From positions 62,001 through 126,000 of the forward strand of contig JAINDL010000019.1 of NCBI GenBank assembly GCA_019931245.1: a stretch of DNA of 64,000 bases, written 5' to 3'. The position numbers and the translations under genes are program-made. Shown piece after piece: positions 26,064 to 39,987 of this stretch. The notes below the pieces were generated by a model. It was not told the origin of the DNA, did no database searches, and saw only the letters and a list, made by a program, of their open reading frames with translations. Origin of the DNA: Bryobacteraceae bacterium CoA2 C42. GTDB taxonomy: Bacteria > Acidobacteriota > Terriglobia > Bryobacterales > Bryobacteraceae. How positions within the stretch are numbered: position 1 is the stretch's first letter; each line of letters begins with the position of its first letter.

Positions 26064-26731
26064 GAGAATCGTTTCTTGGCCAGGAACCAGAGGTTGTAGA
26101 AACCGTCGCGCCACGGGTTGAGCTTGATCTCGCCGAGGCGGGAGGAGTATTGAATCGAGATCTCGTTGAAGCGGACGCCGGGGTGCTTGAGGGCTTCGAT
26201 TTTGATCTCTTCGCTGAAGGCCATGCCGTCCGAGGTCAGCTTCATGTCGGCGAGGATGGAGCGGCGGAAGACCCACATGCCGCTTTGCGAGTCGCGTACC
26301 CAGCGGAAGTAAAGCAGGCTCATGGCCATGGAAAGCACAAAGTTGCCGAACTTGTGTTTGAAGCTCATCGCGCGGCGGTCGCGAACGGGGAAGCGGCTGG
26401 CGTTGAGGAAGTCGGCTTCGAGATGCAGGAAGGCTTCGAGCAGGTAGGAGATGGCGTCCGGCGGGTAGCTGTGGTCGCCGTCGAGGGTGATGATGACATC
26501 GCCGCCGGCCACGGAGAAGCCTTTTTTGTAGGCGCGGCCGTAGCCGCGGACGTGCTCGCGGATGACGCGGGCGCCGAGCGATTCGGCGACGGCGGCGGTG
26601 CGGTCCGTGGAGTTGTTGTCGACGACGATGACCTCGTCGACGAACTCCGGCATGCGCCGCAACACTTTTTCAATGCCCTGCTCTTCGTTGAGACAGGGGA
26701 TGATCACCGTAATCCGCAGTCCTTTGTACAA
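26060..26731 (-). CDS. GT2 glycosyltransferase, dolichyl/polyprenyl-phosphate mannose synthase-like
   Basis: A 223-residue single-domain GT2 enzyme of the DPM1 kind. Motifs are 'ITVIIPCLNEEQGIEKVL', 'EVIVVDNNSTDRT', 'GGDVIITLDGDHSYPP' (the D-x-D site) and 'VRDSQSGMWVFRR'. Enzymes of this shape transfer hexose to polyprenyl phosphate, producing lipid-linked sugar for envelope glycosylation. It is the promoter-proximal gene of a six-gene minus-strand operon ending in alr. The divergent secreted-protein gene starts 22 bases away. Confidence 0.9.
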   Translation of the reverse strand: MYKGLRITVIIPCLNEEQGIEKVLRRMPEFVDEVIVVDNNSTDRTAAVAESLGARVIREHVRGYGRAYKKGFSVAGGDVIITLDGDHSYPPDAISYLLEAFLHLEADFLNASRFPVRDRRAMSFKHKFGNFVLSMAMSLLYFRWVRDSQSGMWVFRRSILADMKLTSDGMAFSEEIKIEALKHPGVRFNEISIQYSSRLGEIKLNPWRDGFYNLWFLAKKRFS

Positions 26732-26753
26732 ACTCTGAAGGTATCATGAAGGC

Positions 26754-27293
26754 ATGAAGTTCCTCCCGGTGTTGTTTTGCGCGATGAGCCTGTGGGCGGC
26801 CGATCCGGCTGTGCGCGAGGTGAAGGCGGTCTACCTGCTTTCGATGAACAATGGCCTTGACCAGTACCTGGCGAGCCAGCTGACCAAAGCCGGTGTGGTG
26901 CAGGTGGTGACCGATCCGCTGAAGGCCGACGCCGTGCTGACGGACCGTGTGGGCGAGGGATTCGAACGGAAGCTGGCCGATCTGTACGCCCCCAAGCCGG
27001 CGCCAAAGCCGGAACCGCCGCCCGAAGAGGCCAAGGACAAAAAGAAGAAGGCCGAACTTAAGGCACTTTCGTTGGCGGATGCCAAGGAGAACGAGTCGGT
27101 GCTGGCGGCGCGGGTGGGGAGCAACTCGTGGGGCCGCGGCCGGGGGAATCTGTTCCTGGTGCAGCGCGCGACGGGCAATGTCATCTGGTCGACCATGGCC
27201 CGCCCGAAGGACACGACGCCCCAGAACCTGGCCAAGCTGGCGGGCAGGATCGCCGATCAGTTGAAGCGCGACCGGACGGAAGCCAAGCCGTAG
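26754..27293 (+). CDS. Small secreted protein of unknown function
   Basis: A 179-residue protein not recognised as a named family. It has a signal peptide ('MKFLPVLFCAMSLWA', cleavage near residue 16). A segment at about 75-100 is rich in Lys, Pro and Glu ('PAPKPEPPPEEAKDKKKK'), followed by an Asn/Gly turn ('SNSWGRGRGNLFLVQRATG'). The region 'VYLLSMNNGLDQYLASQLTK' and 'AGRIADQLKRD' recall TolB-like or DUF799-type surface proteins that compute a nucleotide-independent fold, but this is only a weak likeness. Its stop directly abuts the stop of the convergent S9 peptidase gene. Confidence 0.72.
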   Translation: MKFLPVLFCAMSLWAADPAVREVKAVYLLSMNNGLDQYLASQLTKAGVVQVVTDPLKADAVLTDRVGEGFERKLADLYAPKPAPKPEPPPEEAKDKKKKAELKALSLADAKENESVLAARVGSNSWGRGRGNLFLVQRATGNVIWSTMARPKDTTPQNLAKLAGRIADQLKRDRTEAKP

Positions 27294-29228
27294 CTACTGG
27301 ACGTACTTGGCAAACCAGCCGAGGATGTGTTCGACCTTGGCGATGCGATGGCTGGGGAAGGCGCCGCGGATGCCGTGGGGCTCGCGCGGGATGCGGACCA
27401 TGACGGTGTCGACCTTGCGGGCTTTGAGAGCGAAGTAGAACTCTTCGGTCTGGCCGATGGGGGTGCGCCAGTCCTCTTCGCCGGTGATGAGCATGGTGGG
27501 GGTGTTCACCTTGTCGGCAAAGAAGAGTGGGGAATGGTCGATGTACTGCTTCGGGTTTTCCCAGGGCATGGACTTCATCCAGCGGGTCATCAGCAGGCCG
27601 ATGTCGGCCGAACCGGTCTGGGTGAACCAGTTAATGACCGGATATTGGGAGACGGCGGCGGCAAAGCGGTTGGTGCGGGTGACGATCCAGGCGGTGAGAA
27701 TGCCGCCGCCGCTGCCGCCGGTGACGCAGAGCTTCTTGGGGTCGACGTAGCCTTTGGCCAGGACGGCATCGACGCCGGCCATGAGGTCGCGGTAGTCATC
27801 GCCGGGGTAGCTGCCGTGGATGATGTTGGCGAAGGATTCGCCGTAGCCGGTGGAGCCGCGCGGGTTGGTGTAGAGCACGACGAAGCCGCGGGCGGCGTAC
27901 ATCTGCATCTGGTGGTTGAACTCGATGCCGTACATGGCGTGCGGCCCGCCGTGGATGTCGAGGATGAGCGGGTACTTTTTGGCGGGGTCGAAGTCCGGGG
28001 GCTTAATGATCCAGCCCTGGATCGAGCGGCCATCGAAGCTGGGGTAGCGGATCTCCTCGACGGCGCCGAGCGGGTGGGCGGCCAGGAGGCTGCCGTTCGA
28101 ATCGGTGAGCCGGACCGGGGCGCCGCCGGCGGCGGAGAACGTGTAAACTTCCTTGGGCTGGAGGGGCGCCGAGCCGGTGATGGCGAGTTGGCCGTTGCGG
28201 GCGATGGTCATGGCTTCGGCCGCGGCGTAGGCGGTAGCGAGGCGGAGCTTGCCGTCGGTGAGCGGCTTGTAGTTGCCATCGAGGCCGAAGGAGTAGACGG
28301 CGTAGATCGTCTTGCCGTCGTCGGCCCAGACGGGCGTGCTGATATTGCGGTCGAGGCCCTGGGCCAGGCGGCGGGGATCGCTCCCGTCGCGGTTGGCGAT
28401 CCAGAGCGAGGTGGTGTGCGCGGCGTTGCCTTGATCGACGAAGCCGAGCCAGACGATGCGCTTGCCGTCGGGCGAGACGACGGGGTTCTGCTCGGGACCA
28501 TTCGCCTGCGTGATGCGGGTGGGACGGCCGGTGGCGGTGTCGAAGGCCCAGATGTCGTCCGGGAAGAGTTCGTGGTCGGCGTTGTCGCCGCGGGCGGCGT
28601 GGAGATAGATGGTTTTGCCGTCGGGCGTCCAGGCGGGTTCGCCGCCGTGCTGGAAATCGCCGGTCGACAGCCGGCGCGGGGCGCCGCCGGTGACGGGCAC
28701 GACGAACAGGTGCGTGAAACCGCTCGGGATCAGCCCCGCGCCGCCGATGCCATCGGCCCGCCAGCGGAGGCGGGTGACGACGGAGGGCGGTTCCGCCCAC
28801 TTGGCGCCTTCGGGCGCCTTGGGCATTTTGATGGACCATTCGGGCGTTCCGGCTACACGGCGGAGAAACGCCAGTTGGGTGCCGTCCGGCGACCAGCTCA
28901 GGGCCACGGGCGGGGTTTCGAGGCTGGTGATGGCTGTTTCAGCGCCCGTGTCCATCCAGCGGACCCAGAGCTGCGACTGCTTGAGATAGGCGAGCTTGCC
29001 GCCGTCGGGCGACCAGCGGGCGAGCCGGCCGGGGCCGATGGGCCGGTGGTCCTTTCCGTCGACCGAGACCATCCAGAGCGTGTTCTCGAAGCGGTCGTTG
29101 AAGCGGTCGGCGGTTTCGAGGGTGTAGACGATCCGGCGGCCGTCGGGCGAGATCTGCGGCTAGTTGGGGGTGCGCCAGTCGAGGAGGGTCTCCGGGGAGA
29201 GGACGAGGGCGAGCAGCGGGAGGATCAT
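27294..29228 (-). pseudogene. S9 (prolyl oligopeptidase) family peptidase broken by an in-frame TAG
   Basis: The body encodes about 592 residues of a secreted S9 peptidase. It has a seven-bladed propeller with repeated 'SPDG' turns and a C-terminal alpha/beta hydrolase with the serine elbow 'GGSGGG' and an expected histidine in 'REPHGIRGAF'. The true start is probably ATG at 29228, which overlaps the aldehyde dehydrogenase stop (ATGA) and begins a signal-like 'MILPLLALVLS'. Translation from it stops at a TAG at 29160-29162 (codon 23). The frame then continues with conserved 'PQISPDGRRIVYT'. The rest is intact, so this is a recent nonsense change or a sequencing error. Internal start at 29072 would lose the signal and first blade. 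Confidence 0.82.
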
Positions 29229-30520
29229 AGGAGAAACGATTTGGGGCGGGTGAACTGGGAGAAGCCTAGGACGCTGAGCGCGACGCCGCGGCCGGAGTCC
29301 TTGACGCCGGTCCAGGCGAGGGAGGGGGCGAGGTAGTCGCAGCGGTTGTGGTAGACGGTGCCGGTATCGATCTGGGCGCCGATGCGGAGCGCGGCGGCCT
29401 GGTCGCGGGTCCAGATGCTGGCGGTGAGGCCGTAGGCGCTATCGTTCATGAGCTGGACGGCTTCGGCTTCCGAGTCGACGGGCATGATGCCGACGACGGG
29501 GCCGAAGGTCTCTTCGGTCATGACGCGCATGGAGTGGTTGACGTTCGTGAGGATCTGGGGCGGGAGATAGGCACCGCCGGGGTCGGGCAGTTGGAGATGG
29601 GCGTGGGCGCCCTGGGCGATGGCTTCGGCCACCTGGGCGCGGACGAAATCGGCGGCGGCGGGACGGACGAGGGGGCCGAGGGTGGTAGCGGGGTCGAGCG
29701 GGTTGCCGAGCACGTATTGGCTGGTGAGCGCGACGGCGCGTTCGACGAATTCGGCGTAGACGGCGCGGTCGACGTAGATGCGCTCGACGCCGCAGCAGGA
29801 TTGGCCGGAGTTGAACATGGCGCCGTCGACGAGGTTTTCAACGGCATGGGCGAGGTCGGCATCGGCGCGGACATAGGCGGGATCTTTGCCGCCGAGTTCG
29901 AGGGCGAGGGGGGCGCGAGCGGCGGCTTCGATCTGGCGGCCGCCGGCGACCGAGCCGGTGAACGAAACGAAGCCAATGCGCCGGTCGGTGACGAGGCGCA
30001 GAACGCTTTCGTGCGAGAGGTGGGCGTAGCGGAGGACCTCGGGCGGGAGGGCGGCGGCGAAGCGTTCGGCGACGAGCGGCGTCTGGGCGGAAGCTTTGAG
30101 GAGCACCGCGTTCCCGGCCAGAATGGCCGGGACGATGGAGTTGACGGCGCAGAGATAGGGATAGTTCCAGGGGGCGATGGTGAAGACCACGCCCACGGGT
30201 TCTTTGCGGATGAAGCCGGCGGGGGCCGGGATATCAGCCAGGCACTGTTCGGCGATGGAGATCATGTAGCGGGCGCGTTCGGCGAAGCCGCGGCGGATCT
30301 CGTTGGGGGTATAGCGGAGGGGGCGGCCCATCTGCCAGGTGAGTTCGCGGCCGATGGCGTCAGCGTCGGCTTCGAACTGCGCGACGAGCGCCTGGCAGAG
30401 CGCGATGCGTTCGGCGAGGGAGAGCCGCGGCGGGGGCGCGAGCAGGGCGTCAAAGCTGGTGGTCAGTTCGCGTTCGGCGTAAACGGAGCCATCGACCGGG
30501 GAGATGGTCCGCTGGATCAT
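29225..30520 (-). CDS. NAD(P)-dependent aldehyde dehydrogenase
   Basis: A 431-residue aldehyde dehydrogenase, shorter than the usual 480-500 but with all main motifs. The cofactor region is 'GVVFTIAPWNYP', 'GNAVLLKASAQTP' is the Rossmann lysine segment, 'GFVSFTGSVAGG' the glycine motif, 'LELGGKDPAYV' carries the general-base Glu, and 'NSGQSCCGVERIYVD' carries the catalytic Cys. It oxidises an aldehyde to an acid. In this operon it would take the aldehyde made by the neighbouring dehydrogenase, possibly a gamma-glutamylated aminoaldehyde. Its start overlaps the SDR stop and its stop overlaps the S9 start, both as ATGA. Confidence 0.92.
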   Translation of the reverse strand: MIQRTISPVDGSVYAERELTTSFDALLAPPPRLSLAERIALCQALVAQFEADADAIGRELTWQMGRPLRYTPNEIRRGFAERARYMISIAEQCLADIPAPAGFIRKEPVGVVFTIAPWNYPYLCAVNSIVPAILAGNAVLLKASAQTPLVAERFAAALPPEVLRYAHLSHESVLRLVTDRRIGFVSFTGSVAGGRQIEAAARAPLALELGGKDPAYVRADADLAHAVENLVDGAMFNSGQSCCGVERIYVDRAVYAEFVERAVALTSQYVLGNPLDPATTLGPLVRPAAADFVRAQVAEAIAQGAHAHLQLPDPGGAYLPPQILTNVNHSMRVMTEETFGPVVGIMPVDSEAEAVQLMNDSAYGLTASIWTRDQAAALRIGAQIDTGTVYHNRCDYLAPSLAWTGVKDSGRGVALSVLGFSQFTRPKSFLL

Positions 30521-31269
30521 AGCGGTGTCGTATACGCCGCGGTGATGCCGCCGTCGACGAGGAACTCGGTGCCGGTGACGAAGGAGGATTCCGCGGAGGC
30601 GAGATAGAGAGCCGCCTGGGCGATTTCGCGGGCCTGGCCGAAGCGGCCCATGGGGATGTGGACGAGGCGGCGCTGCTTTTTCTCTTCGGTATTGAGGTAC
30701 TTCATGAGCAGTTCGGTTTGCAGGGGGCCGGGGCAGAGGGCGTTGACGCGGATGTTTTCGCGGGCGTGAATGGCAGCTAGTTCGCGCGACATGGAGAGGA
30801 CGGCGCCTTTGCTGGCGGTGTAGGCCAGTTGCGGGGTGGCGGCGCCGAGGATGGCGACGAAGGAGGCGGTGTTAATGATCGACCCGCCGCCGGCGCGGCG
30901 CAGGGCGGGGATGCCGTACTTGCAGCCGAGAAAGACGCCTTTGACGTTGACGGCGAAGGTGAGATCCCAGACGTCTTCGGTGGTGGCGATGGCGTCGTCG
31001 TCATCGGCGTGGGAGATGCCGGCGTTGTTGAACAGGACGGTGAGCTTGCCGTAGGTCTGTTCGGCTTCGCGGATCATGCGTTCGCAGTCGGCGGCCTTCG
31101 AGACATCGGCCTGGACGGCGTGGACGCCGGGAATCTGGGCGGCGGCATCGCCGTTGAGGTCGACGGCGACCACGCGGGCTCCTTCAGCGAGAAAGAGCAA
31201 AGCGGTTTCCTTGCCGATGCCGCTGCCGGCGCCGGTGATGAGCGCTACCTGGTCTTTTAAACGATCCAT
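30517..31269 (-). CDS. Short-chain dehydrogenase/reductase
   Basis: A 250-residue classical SDR. The cofactor motif is 'ALITGAGSGIGKETA', an Asp ('VVAVDLNGDAA') after strand 2 favours NAD over NADP, then 'NNAGISHAD', catalytic Ser in 'IINTASFVAI' and the Y-x3-K pair in 'AYTASKGAV'. The C-terminus 'EFLVDGGITAAYT' is typical. It probably oxidises an alcohol to an aldehyde for the next enzyme. The start at 31269 was chosen over a non-homologous upstream extension. It is four bases from the ligase gene and overlaps the aldehyde dehydrogenase start. Confidence 0.92.
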   Translation of the reverse strand: MDRLKDQVALITGAGSGIGKETALLFLAEGARVVAVDLNGDAAAQIPGVHAVQADVSKAADCERMIREAEQTYGKLTVLFNNAGISHADDDDAIATTEDVWDLTFAVNVKGVFLGCKYGIPALRRAGGGSIINTASFVAILGAATPQLAYTASKGAVLSMSRELAAIHARENIRVNALCPGPLQTELLMKYLNTEEKKQRRLVHIPMGRFGQAREIAQAALYLASAESSFVTGTEFLVDGGITAAYTTPL

Positions 31270-31273
31270 AGAC

Positions 31274-32587
31274 TTAAATCTTCTCAAAGTAGCGGCGGCG
31301 TTCCCAGTCCGTGACGGCGGCATCGAAGGCTTTTTGTTCGGTTCGGAAGAAATGGGCGTAGTGTTCGACGACTTCGGGGCCGAGGACGCGTTTGGTGAAC
31401 TCGCTGGCGGCAAACAGGCTGGTGGCCTCGCCGAGGGTGTAGGGGACGCGGGGCAGGGAGCGGGCGGAGTAGACGTCGCCGAGGAAGACGGGGGGCGGTT
31501 CGATTTTGTTGACGATACCGTCGATGCCGGAGGCGAGGGAGGCGGCGAAGGCGAGGTAGGGGTTGGCGTCGGCGCCGGGGATGCGATTTTCGATCCGGAG
31601 GCTTTTGCCTTCGCCGACGACGCGGAAGCCGGCGGTGCGGTTGTCTTTGCTCCAGGCGAGGCGGGTGGGGGCCCAGGAGAGGTCTTCGTAGCGTTTATAG
31701 GAGTTGACGGTGGGGGCGTAGAAGACCATGAACTCGGGGGCGTGGGCGATCCAGCCGCCGAGGAAGTGGCGGAAGGTATCGGCGTGCCTGTCGGAGAACT
31801 GGCTCAAGCTGAGATGGAGATGGCAGCTGGAGCCGGCCTGGCCGTGGTGGGGCTTGGCCATGAAGGTGACGCTGATGCCGCACTGTTCGGCGATCTCTTT
31901 GAGGCACTGTTTGAAGAGGACGTGGTTGTCGGCCATCGAGAGGATGTCCGAGTAGCGGACGTTGACTTCGTGCTGGCCGAGGCCCCATTCGCCTTTCGAA
32001 TTTTCTACGGGGATGCCGGACTGGCGGAGGTGGCGGCGGACGGCGGCGGTGAAGAACTCTTCGCGGCTGCCCTGGAGGAGGTTGTAGTCTTCGAGGTACC
32101 AGCTGAGGGGGTCGAGTTTCTGGTAGTCCTGTTCGTGGGCGGCGCGGTAGGTTTGGCGGTAGGCGAAGTATTCGAGTTCGGAGGCGGCCATGGCGTGGTA
32201 GCCGAGGCTGGCGGCGGCGGCGATCTGTTTTTTGAGGATGGAGCGGGGGGCGACGGCGACGTGGTCGACGTCGCAGTGGACGAAGGCGGTTTGGGGCTGC
32301 CAGGTGGTGAGGCGGAGGGTATTGAGGTCGGGCAGGAGGTGGAAGTCGCCGTAGCCGAGTTCCCAGTTGGCGAAGCGGTAGCCGGGGACGGGCTGCATTT
32401 CGGCATCGGTGGTGAGGAGGTAGTTGCAGGCGTGGGTGCCGTGGGTGGCGACGGAGTCTAGGAAGAAGGAGGCGTCGAAGCGTTTGCCCATGAGCCGGCC
32501 GTAGTGATCGGTGAAGGCGGCGACTACGGTTTCAACGGAACCGGCGTCGACGAGTTGTCGGAGGGAGGCGAGGTCGAGATGGGCCAT
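31274..32587 (-). CDS. Glutamine synthetase-like ligase (PuuA/GlnA4-like)
   Basis: A 437-residue protein of the glutamine synthetase superfamily. The ATP/metal-binding motifs are 'SELEYFAY', 'GLGQHEVNVRYSD', the loop 'FMAKPHHGQAGSSCHLHLS', and 'RIENRIPGADANPYLAFAA'. The sequence around the adenylylation/C-terminal region differs from true GlnA. Proteins of this type ligate glutamate to amines such as putrescine or ethanolamine. With the SDR and aldehyde dehydrogenase downstream, this fits a gamma-glutamylation route for amine or amino-alcohol use. The amidase that would release the product is not in the window. First gene of its operon; a 135-base AT-richer gap separates it from groES control elements. 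Confidence 0.9.
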   Translation of the reverse strand: MAHLDLASLRQLVDAGSVETVVAAFTDHYGRLMGKRFDASFFLDSVATHGTHACNYLLTTDAEMQPVPGYRFANWELGYGDFHLLPDLNTLRLTTWQPQTAFVHCDVDHVAVAPRSILKKQIAAAASLGYHAMAASELEYFAYRQTYRAAHEQDYQKLDPLSWYLEDYNLLQGSREEFFTAAVRRHLRQSGIPVENSKGEWGLGQHEVNVRYSDILSMADNHVLFKQCLKEIAEQCGISVTFMAKPHHGQAGSSCHLHLSLSQFSDRHADTFRHFLGGWIAHAPEFMVFYAPTVNSYKRYEDLSWAPTRLAWSKDNRTAGFRVVGEGKSLRIENRIPGADANPYLAFAASLASGIDGIVNKIEPPPVFLGDVYSARSLPRVPYTLGEATSLFAASEFTKRVLGPEVVEHYAHFFRTEQKAFDAAVTDWERRRYFEKI

Positions 32588-32722
32588 GGTGCTGCCAGGG
32601 TATCACTCTATGAGAATAAAGTAAATCTCAGCGTGTCGCTGTCAGATAATGCTGGGAGAATTGGCGTTCCCACTGTTTTCTAAAAAATTTATCCTTTCTT
32701 TTCAATGATATATAAAAATTTG

Positions 32723-32749
32723 TTGTCACTCCTGGGGCCAGTGTGCTAA
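32723..32749 (+). promoter_or_regulatory. CIRCE operator (HrcA-binding inverted repeat)
   Basis: The left arm TTGTCACTC and right arm GTGTGCTAA are separated by nine bases. This matches the CIRCE consensus TTAGCACTC-N9-GAGTGCTAA at 7/9 and 8/9 positions. It lies about 33 bases upstream of groES, the standard place. HrcA represses groESL through CIRCE until heat shock. The hrcA gene is not in the window. Confidence 0.88.
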
Positions 32750-32752
32750 TAC
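32723..32752 (+). promoter_or_regulatory. Predicted sigma70-type promoter of groESL
   Basis: TTGTCA at 32723-32728 and TAATAC at 32747-32752 are separated by 18 bases. Both hexamers sit inside or at the edge of the CIRCE repeat, so repressor binding would block polymerase. Transcription would begin near 32759, leaving a short leader before the groES ribosome-binding site. The promoter is predicted from pattern and position. Confidence 0.6.
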
Positions 32753-32781
32753 TGGGATCGGTAGTTTTGGAGGACACAAAC

Positions 32782-33069
32782 ATGAACATCCGACCACTGC
32801 ACGACCGCATTGTCGTGAAACGCATTGAAGAGAAAGAGACCGTTCTGAACGGAATCATTATTCCGGACAGCGCCAAAGAGAAGCCGCAGGAAGGCGAAGT
32901 TGTTGCCGTGGGCAACGGCAAGCGTCTGGACAACGGCTCTGTTGTGCCGCTCGAACTGAAGGCTGGCGACCGCATCCTGTTTGGGAAGTACTCCGGCAGC
33001 GACATCAAGGTTGACGGCAACGAATATCTGATCATGCGCGAGGACGAAGTCCTGGGCGTGATCGCGTAG
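32782..33069 (+). CDS. groES: Co-chaperonin GroES
   Basis: A 95-residue GroES/Cpn10 of normal length. It opens '[19 protein letters not shown]', has the mobile loop '[14 protein letters not shown]' with the GroEL-binding hydrophobics, and the roof region '[18 protein letters not shown]'. It forms the heptameric lid of the GroEL chamber in the cytoplasm. The start at 32782 has a GGAGG site eight bases upstream. GroEL follows after 28 bases, and both are under the CIRCE operator. Confidence 0.97.
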   Translation: MNIRPLHDRIVVKRIEEKETVLNGIIIPDSAKEKPQEGEVVAVGNGKRLDNGSVVPLELKAGDRILFGKYSGSDIKVDGNEYLIMREDEVLGVIA

Positions 33070-33082
33070 TAACGGACGCTAA

Positions 33083-34735
<1,653 letters not shown>

Positions 34736-34760
34736 ACCAGTCCCGCTGCGAAAGCAAGGA

Positions 34761-34792
34761 AACAGGCCCTGGGCGCAAGCTCAGGGCCTGTT
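34761..34792. terminator. Hairpin terminator after groEL
   Basis: An 11-base stem AACAGGCCCTG / CAGGGCCTGTT with a short inner GC pairing around a GCAA loop lies 25 bases after groEL. The convergent mtnA stop is five bases further on. The following bases are only moderately T-rich, so it may act in both directions. Confidence 0.65.
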
Positions 34793-34797
34793 CGCTT

Positions 34798-35794
<997 letters not shown>

Positions 35795-35811
<17 letters not shown>

Positions 35812-36507
35812 TCAGGATGAAGCCTCCGAACATTGCAAGATTATAAGTACAGTGAGTGAGCGTGGCGGCGGCGGTGCCGGACTGCAGGCGCAGCCAGCCG
35901 AAGACGAGACCGGCGACCGTCAACAGGAGCAGATGCTGCCAGCTCCAGGAGTATTGGGGCCCGTGGATGAGGGCAAAGGGCACGCTGGTGAGCGCCAGCG
36001 CCGCCGCCGGGCCGAAGCTGCGGGCGGCGACAGGGAGGACGAGACCGCGAAAGAACACCTCTTCGCAGACCGGCCCAAAACTGACGGCGAACAGGAAGAA
36101 GGGAATCCGCTGGATGGGGTCGGCCAGGAGCTGATCGATGAGCGGCATTTTGACCTCTTTGGCCTGGAGAGCCCAGCCGGCAACGCCGACGAACAGGGTG
36201 AGGACGGGGCCGTAGGCGAGGAAGCGCCAGGGGCGATCCGGGAGGACGAAGCCGAGGCTGCGCCAGAACGGCTGCTTGTGGCGGAGCCGGAAGCTGTAGG
36301 ATGCCGCGGCGAGCCAGAGCAGGTAGGCGAGAAACTGCGAGGGCATGGCCGACTGGACCGGTGTCGGCTTGACGCCGAGGACGAACACGGCGAGCAGGAT
36401 GGCGCCGGCGGTTAGGGCGAAGGCCGGCAGGATGGCGCCGAGTGTTAACAAAACATCCAGCCAGCCCCAGAAGGGGGCGCGGGAGGCGGCGGCGGGAGGC
36501 GGGTTGG

Positions 36508-36511
<4 letters not shown>
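35795..36511 (-). CDS. CPBP family intramembrane metalloprotease (CAAX protease/Abi)
   Basis: A 238-residue membrane protein with about six to seven hydrophobic segments. The diagnostic motifs of the CPBP (Rce1-like) family are present: '[13 protein letters not shown]' with the paired glutamates and arginine, and '[10 protein letters not shown]' with the metal-binding histidine. A later His/Asn region reads '[11 protein letters not shown]'. Bacterial members act in peptide processing, bacteriocin self-immunity or surface maturation; no specific role can be inferred here. It overlaps uvrA upstream by four bases (ATGA) and mtnA downstream. Confidence 0.92.
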
Positions 36512-39254
<2,743 letters not shown>

Positions 39255-39258
<4 letters not shown>

Positions 39259-39491
39259 GAATTCTTGACGCGTTCCAACTTCGCTGTGGCCCAATCCACG
39301 AGGCGGCGTACCGGGGGAAAGTATTCGGCCAGAATCACCAGGCCGGGAATGAGGAAGATAAAGCCGGGCATGACCGGCAAAATCAGACCGATGACCCCGA
39401 TAATCACGAGGCCTATACCGGAGGCGATGCGGAGAATGGCGCGCAAAGGGAACTCAGACACTGATTGTAGCAACGTCAGCGGCGATGGCAT
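39255..39491 (-). CDS. Small PGPGW-like membrane protein
   Basis: A 78-residue protein with two close hydrophobic segments (about 20-38 and 42-56) joined by a Pro-Gly turn ('[22 protein letters not shown]'). It resembles the PGPGW family of small transmembrane proteins of unknown role. The C-terminus is basic and probably cytoplasmic. Its stop overlaps the uvrA start (ATGA), which supports it being a real gene and co-transcribed with uvrA. The 112 bases upstream hold the start region of the divergent PilZ gene. Confidence 0.72.
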
Positions 39492-39603
39492 TTTTCGGGC
39501 AATGCTCGGGTAAATCCTTAAACCGTACTGCTACCAAAGCAGCATAACGTTGGGACTCGGTCTATTGACCGTTCTAGGCAATTAGCCTTAGTCTGAAGAG
39601 GCT

Positions 39604-39936
39604 GTGAGCGAACAAAGAAAAACCAAACGATTCGAGATTCAGCTACCGTTGGAGCTAGTACGAGCGGGTAGCGAACCAGTCTCGCGCGCGGGAGAGACGC
39701 GCAACATGAGTTCGGGCGGGGTGCTGTTTACGTCCGAAGCGGAAATGCCCGTGGGCGATTCGATTGAGTACCTGGTGACGCTGCCGAGTGCGATGGCGGG
39801 GAACCCGGTGCGGTTGCGTTGCATGGGAAAGGTGATTCGGAACCAGGGGATGCAGTCGACCGAAGCGGCGACGGCGCGGCGACCGTATACCGTGGCGGCG
39901 ACGCTTGAGCGTTACGAGTTTATCCGGGGCAAATAA
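39604..39936 (+). CDS. PilZ domain protein (c-di-GMP receptor)
   Basis: A 110-residue single PilZ domain. The c-di-GMP-binding motifs are intact: R-x3-R in 'RKTKR' (residues 5-9) and N-x-S-x2-G in 'NMSSGG'. Single-domain PilZ proteins act as adaptors for motility, pili or polysaccharide export. The start is GTG at 39604, preceded by a GAAGAGG ribosome-binding site. A TTGACC element at 39565-39570 could be a -35 box, but no convincing -10 follows at the right distance. Confidence 0.9.
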   Translation: MSEQRKTKRFEIQLPLELVRAGSEPVSRAGETRNMSSGGVLFTSEAEMPVGDSIEYLVTLPSAMAGNPVRLRCMGKVIRNQGMQSTEAATARRPYTVAATLERYEFIRGK

Positions 39937-39987
39937 GAGTCTTGTTTCCGGTGGCGGTTTCGGCGAAACTAAAGCGAAACCCCACAT

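Noticed and set aside
22117..26731. Recent horizontal transfer of the glycosyltransferase operon
   Set aside because: Base composition looks the same as in flanking genes, and no mobility genes or repeats border it.
29160..29162. Stop-codon recoding as the reason for the in-frame TAG in the S9 gene
   Set aside because: The selenocysteine tRNA reads UGA, and no pyrrolysine system is visible. A mutation or read error is simpler.
27327..29336. A 669-codon plus-strand open frame opposite the S9 peptidase
   Set aside because: Its composition is Gly/Ala/Val/Asp-rich without motifs and mirrors the peptidase codons.
39565..39593. A promoter for the PilZ gene (TTGACC with a following TTAGTC)
   Set aside because: The -35-like box is good but the -10-like hexamer matches poorly, so it was not listed as a feature.
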